From contig NZ_JBGCUN010000001.1 of the NCBI RefSeq assembly GCF_041103235.1, positions 1,178,001-1,242,000 on the forward strand: a DNA stretch of 64,000 nucleotides, read 5' to 3'. The notes under the pieces were generated by a model. It was given only the letters and a program-made list of their open reading frames with translations, was not told where the DNA came from and searched no databases. Of the stretch, positions 41,909 to 50,162 are shown piece by piece. Origin of the DNA: Yoonia sp. R2331 (GTDB lineage Bacteria; Pseudomonadota; Alphaproteobacteria; Rhodobacterales; Rhodobacteraceae). A program made the position numbers and the translations under genes. Position 1 is the stretch's first letter; each line of letters starts with the position of its first letter.

Positions 41909-41958
41909 TGGGGGCTAGCCCCCAAACGCTCCGTTTTATCTTGGGGGCCAGCCCCCAA
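41909..41958. repeat. Two GGGGGC palindromic elements
   Basis: TGGGGGC-TA-GCCCCCA (41909-41924) and TTGGGGGC-CA-GCCCCCAA (41941-41958) are perfect inverted repeats 16 bases apart. They lie between the flavin reductase and TRAP genes. Short GC palindromes of this type recur in intergenic regions of roseobacters; they may act as partial terminators or mRNA end stabilisers and would split the long operon into two expression levels. Confidence 0.6.
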
Positions 41959-41992
41959 AACCCCCGGGCATATTTCTATTCAAAAGAAAGGC

Positions 41993-42499
41993 TTAGGGAG
42001 TGGTGTTGAACGTTCCGTATTTGCCGGCATGGAACACGAGCGGCTCCCCGTCGGTGTGATGGGCCTTGGTGACGAGGCCCACGATGATGACATGATCGCC
42101 TGCGTCGTGCGTCGTGTGCAAATTGCATTCAAACGTAGCAAGCGCGCCGTCGATCAGCGGCATGCCACAGTGGCTAAGCTGTGTTGGCACCTCTGAGATC
42201 GCTGTCTTGGATTTGACGATGGCGGCGCAAATGTCGCGCTGATCAGCAGAAAGGACATGGATTGCAAAGCGGCGCGAGCCTGCGAAATGTTCGAACCGTT
42301 TGGACGACTTCGCAGGCGACCAAAGCACCAGCGGCGGATCAAGCGAGACTGAGGCAAAGCTGTTGGCGACAATCGCCACGGGGCCTTCGGGACTGTCCGT
42401 TGTGACCACGGTGACGCCGGTCACAAAAGTCCCGAGCGCGCCGCGAAAACTACTTGCATCGGTTGATGGGTCAAATGTGGCGATTGTGCCTGCGTCCAT
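41993..42499 (-). CDS. Flavin reductase domain protein
   Basis: This 168-residue flavin reductase (HpaC/FMN-binding split barrel) reduces FMN or FAD with NAD(P)H for a partner monooxygenase. Visible are FRGALGTFVTGVTVVTT, VAIVANSFASVSLDPPLVLWSP, FAIHVLSADQ and GDHVIIVGLV, all conserved. Its ATG overlaps the aldo/keto reductase stop by one base (TAATG). The natural partner is the LLM monooxygenase encoded two genes upstream. Confidence 0.93.
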   Translation of the reverse strand: MDAGTIATFDPSTDASSFRGALGTFVTGVTVVTTDSPEGPVAIVANSFASVSLDPPLVLWSPAKSSKRFEHFAGSRRFAIHVLSADQRDICAAIVKSKTAISEVPTQLSHCGMPLIDGALATFECNLHTTHDAGDHVIIVGLVTKAHHTDGEPLVFHAGKYGTFNTTP

Positions 42500-43395
42500 T
42501 ATGGGACCTCCTGACCGAGCGCTGCGGTGTAGATTTCGTACCAGGTCTGGCGATCCATTCGGACCTTCATTGCGTCTGACAAGGCATTGATGCGCTTGAG
42601 GTTATTGGTCCCCATCACTGGCATGATATTGGCTGGGTGCGCCAGCAGCCACGCAACTGCCACCGCACCAAGATCGACGCCGTTGTCTTGTGCAACCTTG
42701 GTCATGGTGGTGCGCACTGCGGCATCGCCTTCACCGGTGACAAGGCTGCCGCCCCCCAAGGGTGACCACGCCATGATCGGCTTGGCGCGTTCCTGCAAGT
42801 AGGCCACATCACCGTTCGTAAAGCCCTGATGCGCGGTGACGCTGAGTTCGATCTGGTTGGTCGCAAGCTGTGTTTTCATACCCGATTGCAACAGGGTCCA
42901 ATCGTGTAATTTGAAATTCGACACGCCAACGGCGCGGACCTTGCCCGCGGCCACAACTTCGTCCAGAACAGCGCCGGTTTCGAGATGATCCATGAAAGGA
43001 TCGGGGCGGTGCACCAGCAGCATGTCGATGTGGTCGATGTTCATCAGCCGCAGCGAATGATCGACCGAGGCACGGATGTGTGCCGCAGACGTGTCGTAGT
43101 ATTTGACCCGCGCATCAGCATAGCGACCTGCAGGGGCCACGATATCGCATTTTGTCACGATCTCGATTTGGTCGCGCAGGGCAGGGGCGGCTTTCAGGGC
43201 TGCCCCAAACACTTCTTCCGCTTCATAGCCGCCATAGATGTCGGCTTGATCCATCGTCGTGATGCCTTGGGCTAGGCAGGCCTCGACCTTGGCCTGCACG
43301 TGGGCGGCTGACGTGTCATCTGCCTCTGCCAGTCGCCACATGCCATAGACGATGCGGCTGAAATCAAGGTTTGGTGTAATCTGGACGCGATCCAT
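42499..43395 (-). CDS. Aldo/keto reductase
   Basis: The 298-residue protein is a YdhF-type aldo/keto reductase that reduces aldehydes or ketones with NADPH, or oxidises alcohols in reverse. Visible are GITTMDQADIYGGYEAEEVFG with the catalytic tyrosine and aspartate, the lysine in IEIVTKCDI, IDMLLVHRPDPF with histidine, and VSNFKLHDW. It starts immediately after the LLM monooxygenase stop (TAAATG) and overlaps the flavin reductase. In a degradative pathway it could handle a carbonyl product of the monooxygenase. Confidence 0.9.
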   Translation of the reverse strand: MDRVQITPNLDFSRIVYGMWRLAEADDTSAAHVQAKVEACLAQGITTMDQADIYGGYEAEEVFGAALKAAPALRDQIEIVTKCDIVAPAGRYADARVKYYDTSAAHIRASVDHSLRLMNIDHIDMLLVHRPDPFMDHLETGAVLDEVVAAGKVRAVGVSNFKLHDWTLLQSGMKTQLATNQIELSVTAHQGFTNGDVAYLQERAKPIMAWSPLGGGSLVTGEGDAAVRTTMTKVAQDNGVDLGAVAVAWLLAHPANIMPVMGTNNLKRINALSDAMKVRMDRQTWYEIYTAALGQEVP

Positions 43396-44556
43396 TTAGC
43401 GACGCTCTCCTGTGCCCAAAGGCGTAGCGGGTGTTTCTGCCGGGACACGCCCATGAGCGTGCGGCAAAGAACAGGTTTTCAGTTCGGGCATGACGCGTTG
43501 GCCAAAATGCTTGGCCTCGTCGATGTGCGGGTAGCCTGAGAAGATGAAAGCACGGATGCCCATCTTTTTGTAAGCCTCAATTTTCGACAGGATCTGATCG
43601 GTCGACCCGACAAGTGCGGCACCACAGCCAGAGCGGGCGCGCCCGACACCGGTCCACAGGCCGGGTTCGGTGTAGCCGTATTTGTCCGCCAGCTCGCGCG
43701 CGCGGGCCTGATGGGCCACGCCAAGGCTGATGCTGTCATGGGCGCGGTCGCGGATCAGCTTGCCGTATTCATCATCCAGCTTGGAGGCGATGTAATCGGC
43801 GTATTCCTTGGCTTCTTGTTCCGTGTCGCGCACGATCATGTGCACCCGCAGACCGTAATCCAGCGTTCGGCCATGCGCGGCCGCGCATGCGTGCACGTCC
43901 TTCATGCGCTGGGCCAGCTGCTCCTGCGTCTCGGGCCACATCAGATAGACGTCACATTGCGCCCCGCAAAGCTCCATCGCGGCGGGTGAGTAGCCACCAA
44001 AGTACAGTAGCGGGCCACCGTTTTGCTGATAGGGGCGTGCAGGATCGGTGCTGAGCTTGGAGATCTGGTAGATCTCGCCGTCATAGCTGACCTCATCCTG
44101 AGTCCAGCACTTGCGCAGGATCTCGACCACCTCATGGCTGCGCTTGTAGCGGTAGGCGCTGTCTGCCACCTCGCCCGGAAAATCTGACGAGATCACGTTC
44201 AGCGTCAGCCGCCCCTTGAGCATGTGGTCAAGCGTGGCGATGGTCCGCGCGAGCATGATTGGTTGCACTTCGCCGCAGCGAATTGCCGCCAGAAAATTCA
44301 TCCTTTCGGTCAGTGGGGCCATGCCGGCCACAAAGGACAAGGTGTCCTGACCAACCTGATAAGAAGACGGCGCAAGGATATTGCGAAAGCCTTGCCTTTC
44401 GGCCTCAAGTGCGATGTCGCGGCAGTGCTCCCAGGATGATCGCAGCGCGCCGTCTGGCACGCCGAGGAACTGGTAATCATCTGAGCACAAAGCGGAAAAC
44501 CATGATACCTCTGCGGCGTCTAGGTCTGCGCTTGTGACTGGGACCACTTGATCCAT
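43396..44556 (-). CDS. LLM-class flavin-dependent monooxygenase (SsuD-like)
   Basis: The 386-residue TIM-barrel protein belongs to the bacterial luciferase-like family and resembles SsuD and related sulfonate or sulfone monooxygenases. Visible are EAERQGFRNILAPSSYQVGQDT, LNFLAAIRCGEVQPIMLARTIATLDHMLKGRLTLNVIS and GAALVGSTDQILSKIEAYKKMGI. It would need reduced flavin from the linked reductase. The start at 44556 follows GGGGGAAG; the frame is open to 44859 but that part overlaps the GntR gene. The substrate is not known. It heads the minus-strand operon controlled from the divergent region. Confidence 0.88.
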   Translation of the reverse strand: MDQVVPVTSADLDAAEVSWFSALCSDDYQFLGVPDGALRSSWEHCRDIALEAERQGFRNILAPSSYQVGQDTLSFVAGMAPLTERMNFLAAIRCGEVQPIMLARTIATLDHMLKGRLTLNVISSDFPGEVADSAYRYKRSHEVVEILRKCWTQDEVSYDGEIYQISKLSTDPARPYQQNGGPLLYFGGYSPAAMELCGAQCDVYLMWPETQEQLAQRMKDVHACAAAHGRTLDYGLRVHMIVRDTEQEAKEYADYIASKLDDEYGKLIRDRAHDSISLGVAHQARARELADKYGYTEPGLWTGVGRARSGCGAALVGSTDQILSKIEAYKKMGIRAFIFSGYPHIDEAKHFGQRVMPELKTCSLPHAHGRVPAETPATPLGTGERR

Positions 44557-44615
44557 GGTGTCGGCTTCCCCCAAAAGAATCTCAACTTGGGACTTGCCTA
44601 GCACGGGTTTTTGAG

Positions 44616-44633
44616 TGAAACAATAGTGTATCA
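44616..44633. promoter_or_regulatory. Candidate GntR operator
   Basis: TGAAACA-ATAG-TGTATCA is an 18-base palindrome with six of seven arm positions symmetric, in the 105-base region between the divergent LLM monooxygenase and GntR genes. Its position suits control of both directions, as is common for HutC-type GntR repressors. Confidence 0.65.
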
Positions 44634-44661
44634 ATTTTCCGCAGTCAGGGAGGTCAGCGGG

Positions 44662-45369
44662 ATGGCAACGGCTTCGGCGCTGCCCAAATACGTCGCCGTC
44701 AGCGAGATGCTGATCCGTGAAATCGCAGCTGGGCATCTTGCCGACGGCGCGCGATTGCCGCCCGAGCGCGAGATGGCGGCAGAGCTTGGCATCTCTGTTG
44801 GAACGCTGCGCAAATCCCTTGCTGATCTCGAATCCAAGGGGCTTTTGGATCGGGTGCAAGGTTCAGGCAACTATGTCAGGCATAAACCGGATGTCAAAAG
44901 CGTCTATGCGTTTTTCCGGCTCGAAAAGGTGCGCGGTGGTGGTTTGCCGACCGCAGACGTCTTGTCGGTCGAACGGATGCCCAAGCCCAAGGATGCACCG
45001 GCCTTTGGGCCGGACAGCGAAGGGCACCGCATACGTCGCTTGCGACGCCTCGATGGCGACCTGATTGCACTGGAAGAAATCTGGCTGGACGGTGCGCAAC
45101 GTGCGGCGGTCACGGTTGGAGATTTATCCGATTCCCTGTACGAATTTTACCGCGATGAACTGGGTGTTGTGATCGCCAGCGTTGAGGATCGGATTGGTGT
45201 CGCGCAACTGCCGCGCTGGACACCTGACAGCTTTCACTTACGCGCAGGCTTTGCCGTCGGATATATCGAGCGGATTGGCTGGACAGCAGATGGCACGCCA
45301 GTTGAATTTTCGCGCACATGGTTTGACAACACGAAGGCGCGCTATGTGTCGCGCATGGGAAAAGGGTAA
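44662..45369 (+). CDS. GntR-family regulator with UTRA domain (HutC group)
   Basis: The 235-residue protein has an N-terminal winged helix (KYVAVSEMLIREIAAGHLADGARLPPEREMAAELGISVGTLRKSL) and a C-terminal UTRA ligand-binding domain (GHRIRRLRRLDGDLIALEEIWLDG through TPVEFSRTWF). HutC-group regulators sense small metabolites. The ATG at 44662 follows AGGGAGG; the frame opens at 44611 but includes the presumed operator. It is divergent from the monooxygenase operon, which it probably represses, and is followed after six bases by a Gfo/Idh/MocA oxidoreductase. Confidence 0.92.
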   Translation: MATASALPKYVAVSEMLIREIAAGHLADGARLPPEREMAAELGISVGTLRKSLADLESKGLLDRVQGSGNYVRHKPDVKSVYAFFRLEKVRGGGLPTADVLSVERMPKPKDAPAFGPDSEGHRIRRLRRLDGDLIALEEIWLDGAQRAAVTVGDLSDSLYEFYRDELGVVIASVEDRIGVAQLPRWTPDSFHLRAGFAVGYIERIGWTADGTPVEFSRTWFDNTKARYVSRMGKG

Positions 45370-45375
45370 CGACCG

Positions 45376-46464
45376 ATGAAGATGGTGAACTATGGCCTGA
45401 TCGGCTGTGGTATGATGGGCCGCGAGCACATCCAGAATATCAACCTGTTGCCGCAGGGGCGGGTCAGCGTTGTCTATGATCCGGTGGATGAACTGGCGCA
45501 ATCAGCGGCGGTGCTGGCGCAGAACGCCACCGTGGCCGAAAGCGTCGATGCGTTGATGGATCACCCCGAGCTGGACGCAGTTGTCATCGTCAGCCCCAAT
45601 TTTCTGCATGTGGGCCAATTGCACCAGATTGCCGCCAAAAGAACATTGCCAATCTTATGCGAAAAGCCTCTTTATACCGATCCGGCGGATGCCGCGAAGG
45701 TGGCGGATTTTGCCAATAGCTATGACGCGCCGGTCTGGGTCGCGATGGAATACCGCTATATGCCGCCGATCCAGGCGCTGATCAATCAGGTCGAGGCGGC
45801 AACAGGCGGCATTTCGATGCTGACAGTGCGCGAGCATCGCTTTCCGTTTCTGCCCAAGATTGGCGACTGGAACCGGTTTAACGCCAATACCGGCGGGACG
45901 CTGGTGGAAAAGTGCTGCCATTTCTTTGATCTGATGCGGCTGATCCTCAAGGCAGAGCCTGTGCGGGTCATGGCCAGTGCGGGGCAGACACTGAACCACA
46001 AGGACGAGGATTATGGCGGTCGGGTACCGGATATCTGGGACAATGGCTATGTCATTCTGGATTTCGAAGGCGGCAAACGCGCAATGCTGGAATTGTGCAT
46101 GTTTGCGGAAGGCTCAAAGTATCAGGAAGAAATCAGCGCCGTGGGTCCAAAGGGTAAGATTGAGGCGTTAGTGCCGGGGCCGGGCAGGTTCTGGCCGCAA
46201 TTGCTTGGCCCCGCACCTGTGCCGCAATTGGTGATCAGCCCGCGTGCACCCAAAGGGCCGATTGTCAGCGAAGTCCCGGTTGATCCCGCCCTTTTGGAAG
46301 CTGGCGATCACAACGGGTCGACCTTTTACCAGCATCAGCGCTTTAACGCTGTGATCCGGGGGGAGGGTACCGTGGAAGTGACGGTGGACGACGGTGCGCG
46401 CGCGGTAGCGATGGGCCTTGCGGCGCAAGAAAGCGCGGCGACGGGGCAGGCGGTGTTGCTTTAG
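45376..46464 (+). CDS. Gfo/Idh/MocA family oxidoreductase
   Basis: The 362-residue NAD(P)-dependent oxidoreductase has the Rossmann motif YGLIGCGMMGREHI, the AVVIVSPNFLH segment and the catalytic-lysine motif CEKPLYTDPADA, followed by FNANTGGTLVEKCCHFFDLMRLI. Members of this family oxidise sugars, inositols or related alcohols. It is co-transcribed with the GntR gene. With the divergent TRAP and monooxygenase genes it suggests degradation of a substituted sugar or polyol-like compound, although this is speculative. Confidence 0.9.
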   Translation: MKMVNYGLIGCGMMGREHIQNINLLPQGRVSVVYDPVDELAQSAAVLAQNATVAESVDALMDHPELDAVVIVSPNFLHVGQLHQIAAKRTLPILCEKPLYTDPADAAKVADFANSYDAPVWVAMEYRYMPPIQALINQVEAATGGISMLTVREHRFPFLPKIGDWNRFNANTGGTLVEKCCHFFDLMRLILKAEPVRVMASAGQTLNHKDEDYGGRVPDIWDNGYVILDFEGGKRAMLELCMFAEGSKYQEEISAVGPKGKIEALVPGPGRFWPQLLGPAPVPQLVISPRAPKGPIVSEVPVDPALLEAGDHNGSTFYQHQRFNAVIRGEGTVEVTVDDGARAVAMGLAAQESAATGQAVLL

Positions 46465-46532
46465 GTCTTGATCGCAAGCTCAGACGCTTGCGTGGCTGGT
46501 CAGGGCGCTATGCATCGCCTATATCGCTGCGC

Positions 46533-47525
46533 ATGAACGATGCTGTGGCACATAACGCGCGCCTTTCGGTGGCCCCGATGATGGATTGGACAGACCGGCA
46601 CTGCCGGGTGCTGCATCGGTCCATGACCCGGCACGCGTTGCTTTATACCGAAATGGTCACCGCACCTGCAGTGATCCACGGCGACCGCGACAGGTTGCTG
46701 GGCTTTGATGCCACCGAACACCCCGTTGCTGTACAGCTGGGCGGATCAAACCCGGCACAACTGGCCGAGGCTGCGCGGATTTGCGAAGGGTTCGGCTATG
46801 ATGAGGTCAATCTCAACTGCGGCTGTCCATCTGATCGGGTGCAATCGGGGTCCTTTGGTGCGGTCTTGTTGGAAAGCCCGGTGCTGGTGGCAGATTGTGT
46901 CGCGGCGATACGCGCGGCAGTTTCGGTGCCCGTGACGGTCAAATGCCGGATCGGTGTGGACGATCAGAATCCGCAAGACGTGCTGCCGGACTTTATCGCG
47001 CGGGTCAGTGCCGCTGGGGTTGATCGCTTTGCGATCCATGCGCGCAAGGCCTGGCTTCAGGGCCTTAGCCCCAAGGAAAACCGCGATATCCCGCCCTTGG
47101 ATTATGACCTTGTGCGACAGATGAAGGCGACCTTTCCACACCTGCATATCAGCATTAACGGCGGTGTCGAAACTCTTGAGGTTGCAGAAGAATTCTTGGA
47201 CGGCGGCCTCGATGGCGTGATGATCGGGCGCGCGGCTTATCACAACCCGGCCAGCGTGTTGCTGGACGCAGATCGTCGTATCTTTGGCGGCGGTCTGGAC
47301 CGGTCCGCGGAAGACGTGGTGCACCTGATGCTGCCCTATATCGCGGACCATATCGCCAGCGGCGGCCGCTTGCATCATGTCACCCGTCACATGCTGGGTC
47401 TTTTTCAAGGCCGTCCCGGAGCGCGTGGATGGCGGCGGACGCTGTCAGAGGAATCGCATCGTGACGGTGCAGGAACGGATGTTGTGCTGCAAGCACTGGG
47501 TCACGTCACAGAAAAGGCCGCTTGA
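46533..47525 (+). CDS. dusA: tRNA-dihydrouridine synthase DusA
   Basis: This FMN enzyme reduces uridine to dihydrouridine in the D loop of tRNA. The 330-residue protein has SVAPMMDWTDRHCRVLHR at the N terminus (DusA signature), YTEMVTAPAVIHGDRDRLL, DEVNLNCGCPSDRVQSGSFGAVL with the catalytic cysteine, and HARKAWLQGLSPKENRDIPPL, which distinguishes DusA from DusB and DusC. The ATG at 46533 is chosen because the conserved region begins soon after; the upstream GTG-type starts add unlike sequence. Confidence 0.93.
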   Translation: MNDAVAHNARLSVAPMMDWTDRHCRVLHRSMTRHALLYTEMVTAPAVIHGDRDRLLGFDATEHPVAVQLGGSNPAQLAEAARICEGFGYDEVNLNCGCPSDRVQSGSFGAVLLESPVLVADCVAAIRAAVSVPVTVKCRIGVDDQNPQDVLPDFIARVSAAGVDRFAIHARKAWLQGLSPKENRDIPPLDYDLVRQMKATFPHLHISINGGVETLEVAEEFLDGGLDGVMIGRAAYHNPASVLLDADRRIFGGGLDRSAEDVVHLMLPYIADHIASGGRLHHVTRHMLGLFQGRPGARGWRRTLSEESHRDGAGTDVVLQALGHVTEKAA

Positions 47526-48343
47526 TGGAAGACCTTGGCTTGCTGGCCGGCATGGCCGCGCTGATCCTGCTGATTGGGGCCTTTGCGGGCGTGCTGGCAG
47601 GGCTTTTGGGTGTCGGTGGCGGTATCGTGTTGGTGCCTGCGTTTTTCTATGCCTTTAGTGTGCTGGGCTTTGACAGCCCGCAACTGATGCAGCTTTGCCT
47701 TGCCACCTCGCTGGCGACGATCATCGTCACCTCAATCCGTTCGGTCCTGTCGCACAACAAAAAGGGCGCGGTGGACTGGGACATCCTGAAAAGCTGGGCA
47801 CCGGGGATTGTGGTCGGCGCTGTTTTGGGGGTGGTGACGGCGGCGGCGCTTCGGTCTGGCGCGCTTCAGGCGATTTTTGGGATGCTCGCTGTGATCGTTG
47901 GGCTGTATATGACTTTCGGCAAAGCGGGCTGGCGCTTGGGCGCGGCCATGCCGCAAGGGGTCATGCGGTTGGTCCTGTCGCCCGTCCTGGGGTTTCTGTC
48001 AGTGCTGATGGGCATAGGCGGCGGGTCCTTTGGAGTGCCGGTGATGAGCCTTTACAGCGTGCCGATTCACCGTGCTGTGGCAACAGCAGCAGGGTTTGGT
48101 GTGATCATCGCTGTGCCTGCAGTCATCGGGTTTCTGATGACGCCGATCGCCGTGGCCCCGCCGCTGACATTTGGATCAGTCAACCTTGTGGCATTCGTGT
48201 TGGTGATCGCGATGACTCTGGTCACAGCGCCGTGGGGGGCGGCATTGGCGCACCGCTTGGACGCGGGGCCGCTCAAGCGGGTGTTTGGTGTGTTCCTGAT
48301 CTTTGTCGCGCTGAATATGCTGCGCAAGGCAGTAGGGTGGTAG
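47525..48343 (+). CDS. TauE/SafE family membrane permease
   Basis: This 272-residue integral membrane protein has two repeats of hydrophobic helices, with the motif GVLAGLLGVGGGIVLVPAFFYAF near the N terminus and LSVLMGIGGGSFGVPVMSLY in the second half; both are the conserved TauE/SafE repeats. The family exports sulfite or organosulfonates or transports related anions. The ATG overlaps the dusA stop by one base. Its substrate here is not shown by sequence. Confidence 0.92.
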   Translation: MEDLGLLAGMAALILLIGAFAGVLAGLLGVGGGIVLVPAFFYAFSVLGFDSPQLMQLCLATSLATIIVTSIRSVLSHNKKGAVDWDILKSWAPGIVVGAVLGVVTAAALRSGALQAIFGMLAVIVGLYMTFGKAGWRLGAAMPQGVMRLVLSPVLGFLSVLMGIGGGSFGVPVMSLYSVPIHRAVATAAGFGVIIAVPAVIGFLMTPIAVAPPLTFGSVNLVAFVLVIAMTLVTAPWGAALAHRLDAGPLKRVFGVFLIFVALNMLRKAVGW

Positions 48344-49059
48344 ATTGGGCGGCGGACGGGTGTGTTCACTTCGGGCAAGACCCGCGCGTCGACCAGTGGG
48401 CAAGGGCTGCTGCCAAGGCTGCGCACCGGGTTGATCGAAGCGAGAAGCGCCACGGAGGGACGTGGTTTGTCGGCGTTGACGCGCTGCCCAACACCAAGGA
48501 TGGCGCAATAGACGGTGTGCCATTGGACGGGCCATGGTCCTCTTTGGTCACCCCGCCGGCCGAATGGCACCGCGCCCAACTGTCCATCGTCTATCCGGGC
48601 TACCCGCAGAAAGACACTGATGAAAGCGAGACCGCGCACCGGTTCCGACGCAATCGCGACGCTGCACACATGGATGGGTTACTGCCCGAGGGATCAGCGC
48701 GTCGCAGACATCTGCGAGAGCCGCATGGGTTTATCCTTGGGCTACCGCTGGCTGACACGGCGGATAGCCCGCTGGTGGTCTGGCGCGGGTCGCACAAGAT
48801 CATGCAAGCGGCTTTCGCCCGCGCCTTTGACGGGATTGACCCGGCGAGCTGGGGCGACGTGGATGTGACCGAGATCTATCAAGACGCGCGGCGCGAAGTT
48901 TTTAAAACCTGCGCGCGGGTCGCGCTGCCCGCCCGTATGGGCGAAGCGACGCTGCTGCACCGGCATCTGATCCACGGCGTGGCCCCTTGGGGGGATGGCG
49001 CAGCACCGCGACCGATTGCCTATTTCCGACCGTTGATTGCGCCGCAAGATTGGCTTTGA
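48337..49059 (+). CDS. PhyH-like 2-oxoglutarate oxygenase family protein
   Basis: The 240-residue protein starts at GTG 48337, overlapping the TauE-like gene by seven bases; AAGG lies upstream. It has the iron-ligand pattern HMDGLLPEG (H-x-D) in the middle and HRHLIHGVAPWG near the C terminus, followed by RPIAYFRP with the likely 2-oxoglutarate arginine. GFILGLPLADTADSPLVVWRGSHKIM also matches phytanoyl-CoA dioxygenase relatives. The frame is open upstream to 47695, but that is the shadow of the permease. Substrate unknown. Confidence 0.78.
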   Translation: MVDWAADGCVHFGQDPRVDQWARAAAKAAHRVDRSEKRHGGTWFVGVDALPNTKDGAIDGVPLDGPWSSLVTPPAEWHRAQLSIVYPGYPQKDTDESETAHRFRRNRDAAHMDGLLPEGSARRRHLREPHGFILGLPLADTADSPLVVWRGSHKIMQAAFARAFDGIDPASWGDVDVTEIYQDARREVFKTCARVALPARMGEATLLHRHLIHGVAPWGDGAAPRPIAYFRPLIAPQDWL

Positions 49060-49062
49060 CCC

Positions 49063-49728
49063 TTAACGCGCAGACTTGATCTGGTTGAAATCCTTGAGGG
49101 ATTTACCTTGCTCATCCACAAACAATCCCGGCAAGGTGCGCAGCGCTGTGATCTGATCAACGCGCAATTCATCAAAGCCGCGTGTCGTTTCACACCAAAC
49201 CACGCAGGTCCATAGCCGCCCCCAATAGTCCAGCTGCAATGGCCGCACGGTCCGGTGGCGATCTGCAAGCGTCAGTTGCAGCTTTTGCCGCGCCCGGATC
49301 GCGGCGCGGATCGTCGGAAGGTGCTGGAAACCCTTTGCAGCATCGGCAAAAGGGTAGATGGCAAAGTTGGTCGTGGCGGGCGCGCGACTGCGGTCTTCTG
49401 GCATCACCGCGTCGATCTTGGCGCTCAGGGTCTGGGCCGCTGCCGCCAACTCTCCGTCGTTTGATTGCCCGACAGAGGCGAGGCCAAGATGCAGGGCCTC
49501 CACCTCTGTGATTGTCAGGTTCAACGGGGGCAGGGTAACGGCGGCAGTGACCCGGTAGCCGATCCCGCGCGCGCCTTCGATCGGGACGCCAGAGGCCGCG
49601 AGCGTTTCCATATCCCGATATATTGTGCGGAGCGATGCACCGGTCGCAGCGGCGATGTCACCGGCCTTGTGCAGGTCACCATCGCGCAGAAGCTGCACAA
49701 TCTGCATCAGCCGGTCGGCACGTCGCAT
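49063..49728 (-). CDS. YafY-type transcriptional regulator with WYL domain
   Basis: The 221-residue protein has an N-terminal winged helix (RRADRLMQIVQLLRDGDLHKAGDIAAATGASLRTIYRDMETLAASG) and a C-terminal WYL-like ligand-sensing domain (LQLDYWGRLWTCVVWCETTRGFDELRVDQI). Such regulators respond to nucleotides or small ligands. The ATG at 49728 follows GAAGGA and gives the usual family start; an ATG at 49752 adds eight residues. It is convergent with the PhyH-like gene and divergent from tatA. Confidence 0.88.
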   Translation of the reverse strand: MRRADRLMQIVQLLRDGDLHKAGDIAAATGASLRTIYRDMETLAASGVPIEGARGIGYRVTAAVTLPPLNLTITEVEALHLGLASVGQSNDGELAAAAQTLSAKIDAVMPEDRSRAPATTNFAIYPFADAAKGFQHLPTIRAAIRARQKLQLTLADRHRTVRPLQLDYWGRLWTCVVWCETTRGFDELRVDQITALRTLPGLFVDEQGKSLKDFNQIKSAR

Positions 49729-49925
49729 TGCGATTCCTTCGTCTTGTGACATATTTTTGTCAGTTGACAGTTTATTGGCGCAAAATTGCGAAAAGCCAAG
49801 AAAAAAAGGGGGTTGTGAGGGGTGATTTCCCGGTTTTCCGGCTTTCCAACTGGATGTTGCATCCCTATTTAGAACCCAAGGATTGATGCAAATGCGGGCT
49901 GTGTGGCCTGCTTGAGGAGAATATC

Positions 49926-50138
49926 ATGCTCAATAACATTGGATTGCCCGGCCTTCTGCTGATCGCTGTTGTGGTGCTGGTGCTTTTTGGTCGCGGCAAG
50001 ATCTCGTCGCTGATGGGAGAAGTCGGCAAAGGGATCACCGCCTTCAAGAAAGGTGTCGACGATGGCAAGGCCGAGCTGGAAGACAGCATGGCTGAAGCAC
50101 GCGACGTGACGCCCGAGAGCGAAAAAGACAAAGCCTAA
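49926..50138 (+). CDS. tatA: Sec-independent translocase subunit TatA
   Basis: TatA forms the pore that moves folded proteins across the inner membrane. The 70-residue protein has one N-terminal transmembrane helix ([18 protein letters not shown]), the conserved FGRGKI hinge and an amphipathic helix ([19 protein letters not shown]), then an acidic tail. The ATG follows GAGGAGAATATC. It is first in the tatABC operon. Confidence 0.96.
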   Translation: MLNNIGLPGLLLIAVVVLVLFGRGKISSLMGEVGKGITAFKKGVDDGKAELEDSMAEARDVTPESEKDKA

Positions 50139-50162
50139 GCCACAGCCCCGGAGGGAACTGCG

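Noticed and set aside
46473-46492. CGCAAGC/GCTTGCG hairpin after the MocA gene as terminator
   Set aside because: A seven-base stem without a T run in either direction; too weak to call.
47695-48336. N-terminal extension of the PhyH-like oxygenase frame
   Set aside because: This part lies in another frame of the TauE-like permease and is Arg, Gly and Cys-rich without similarity to oxygenases; the gene is taken to start at 48337.
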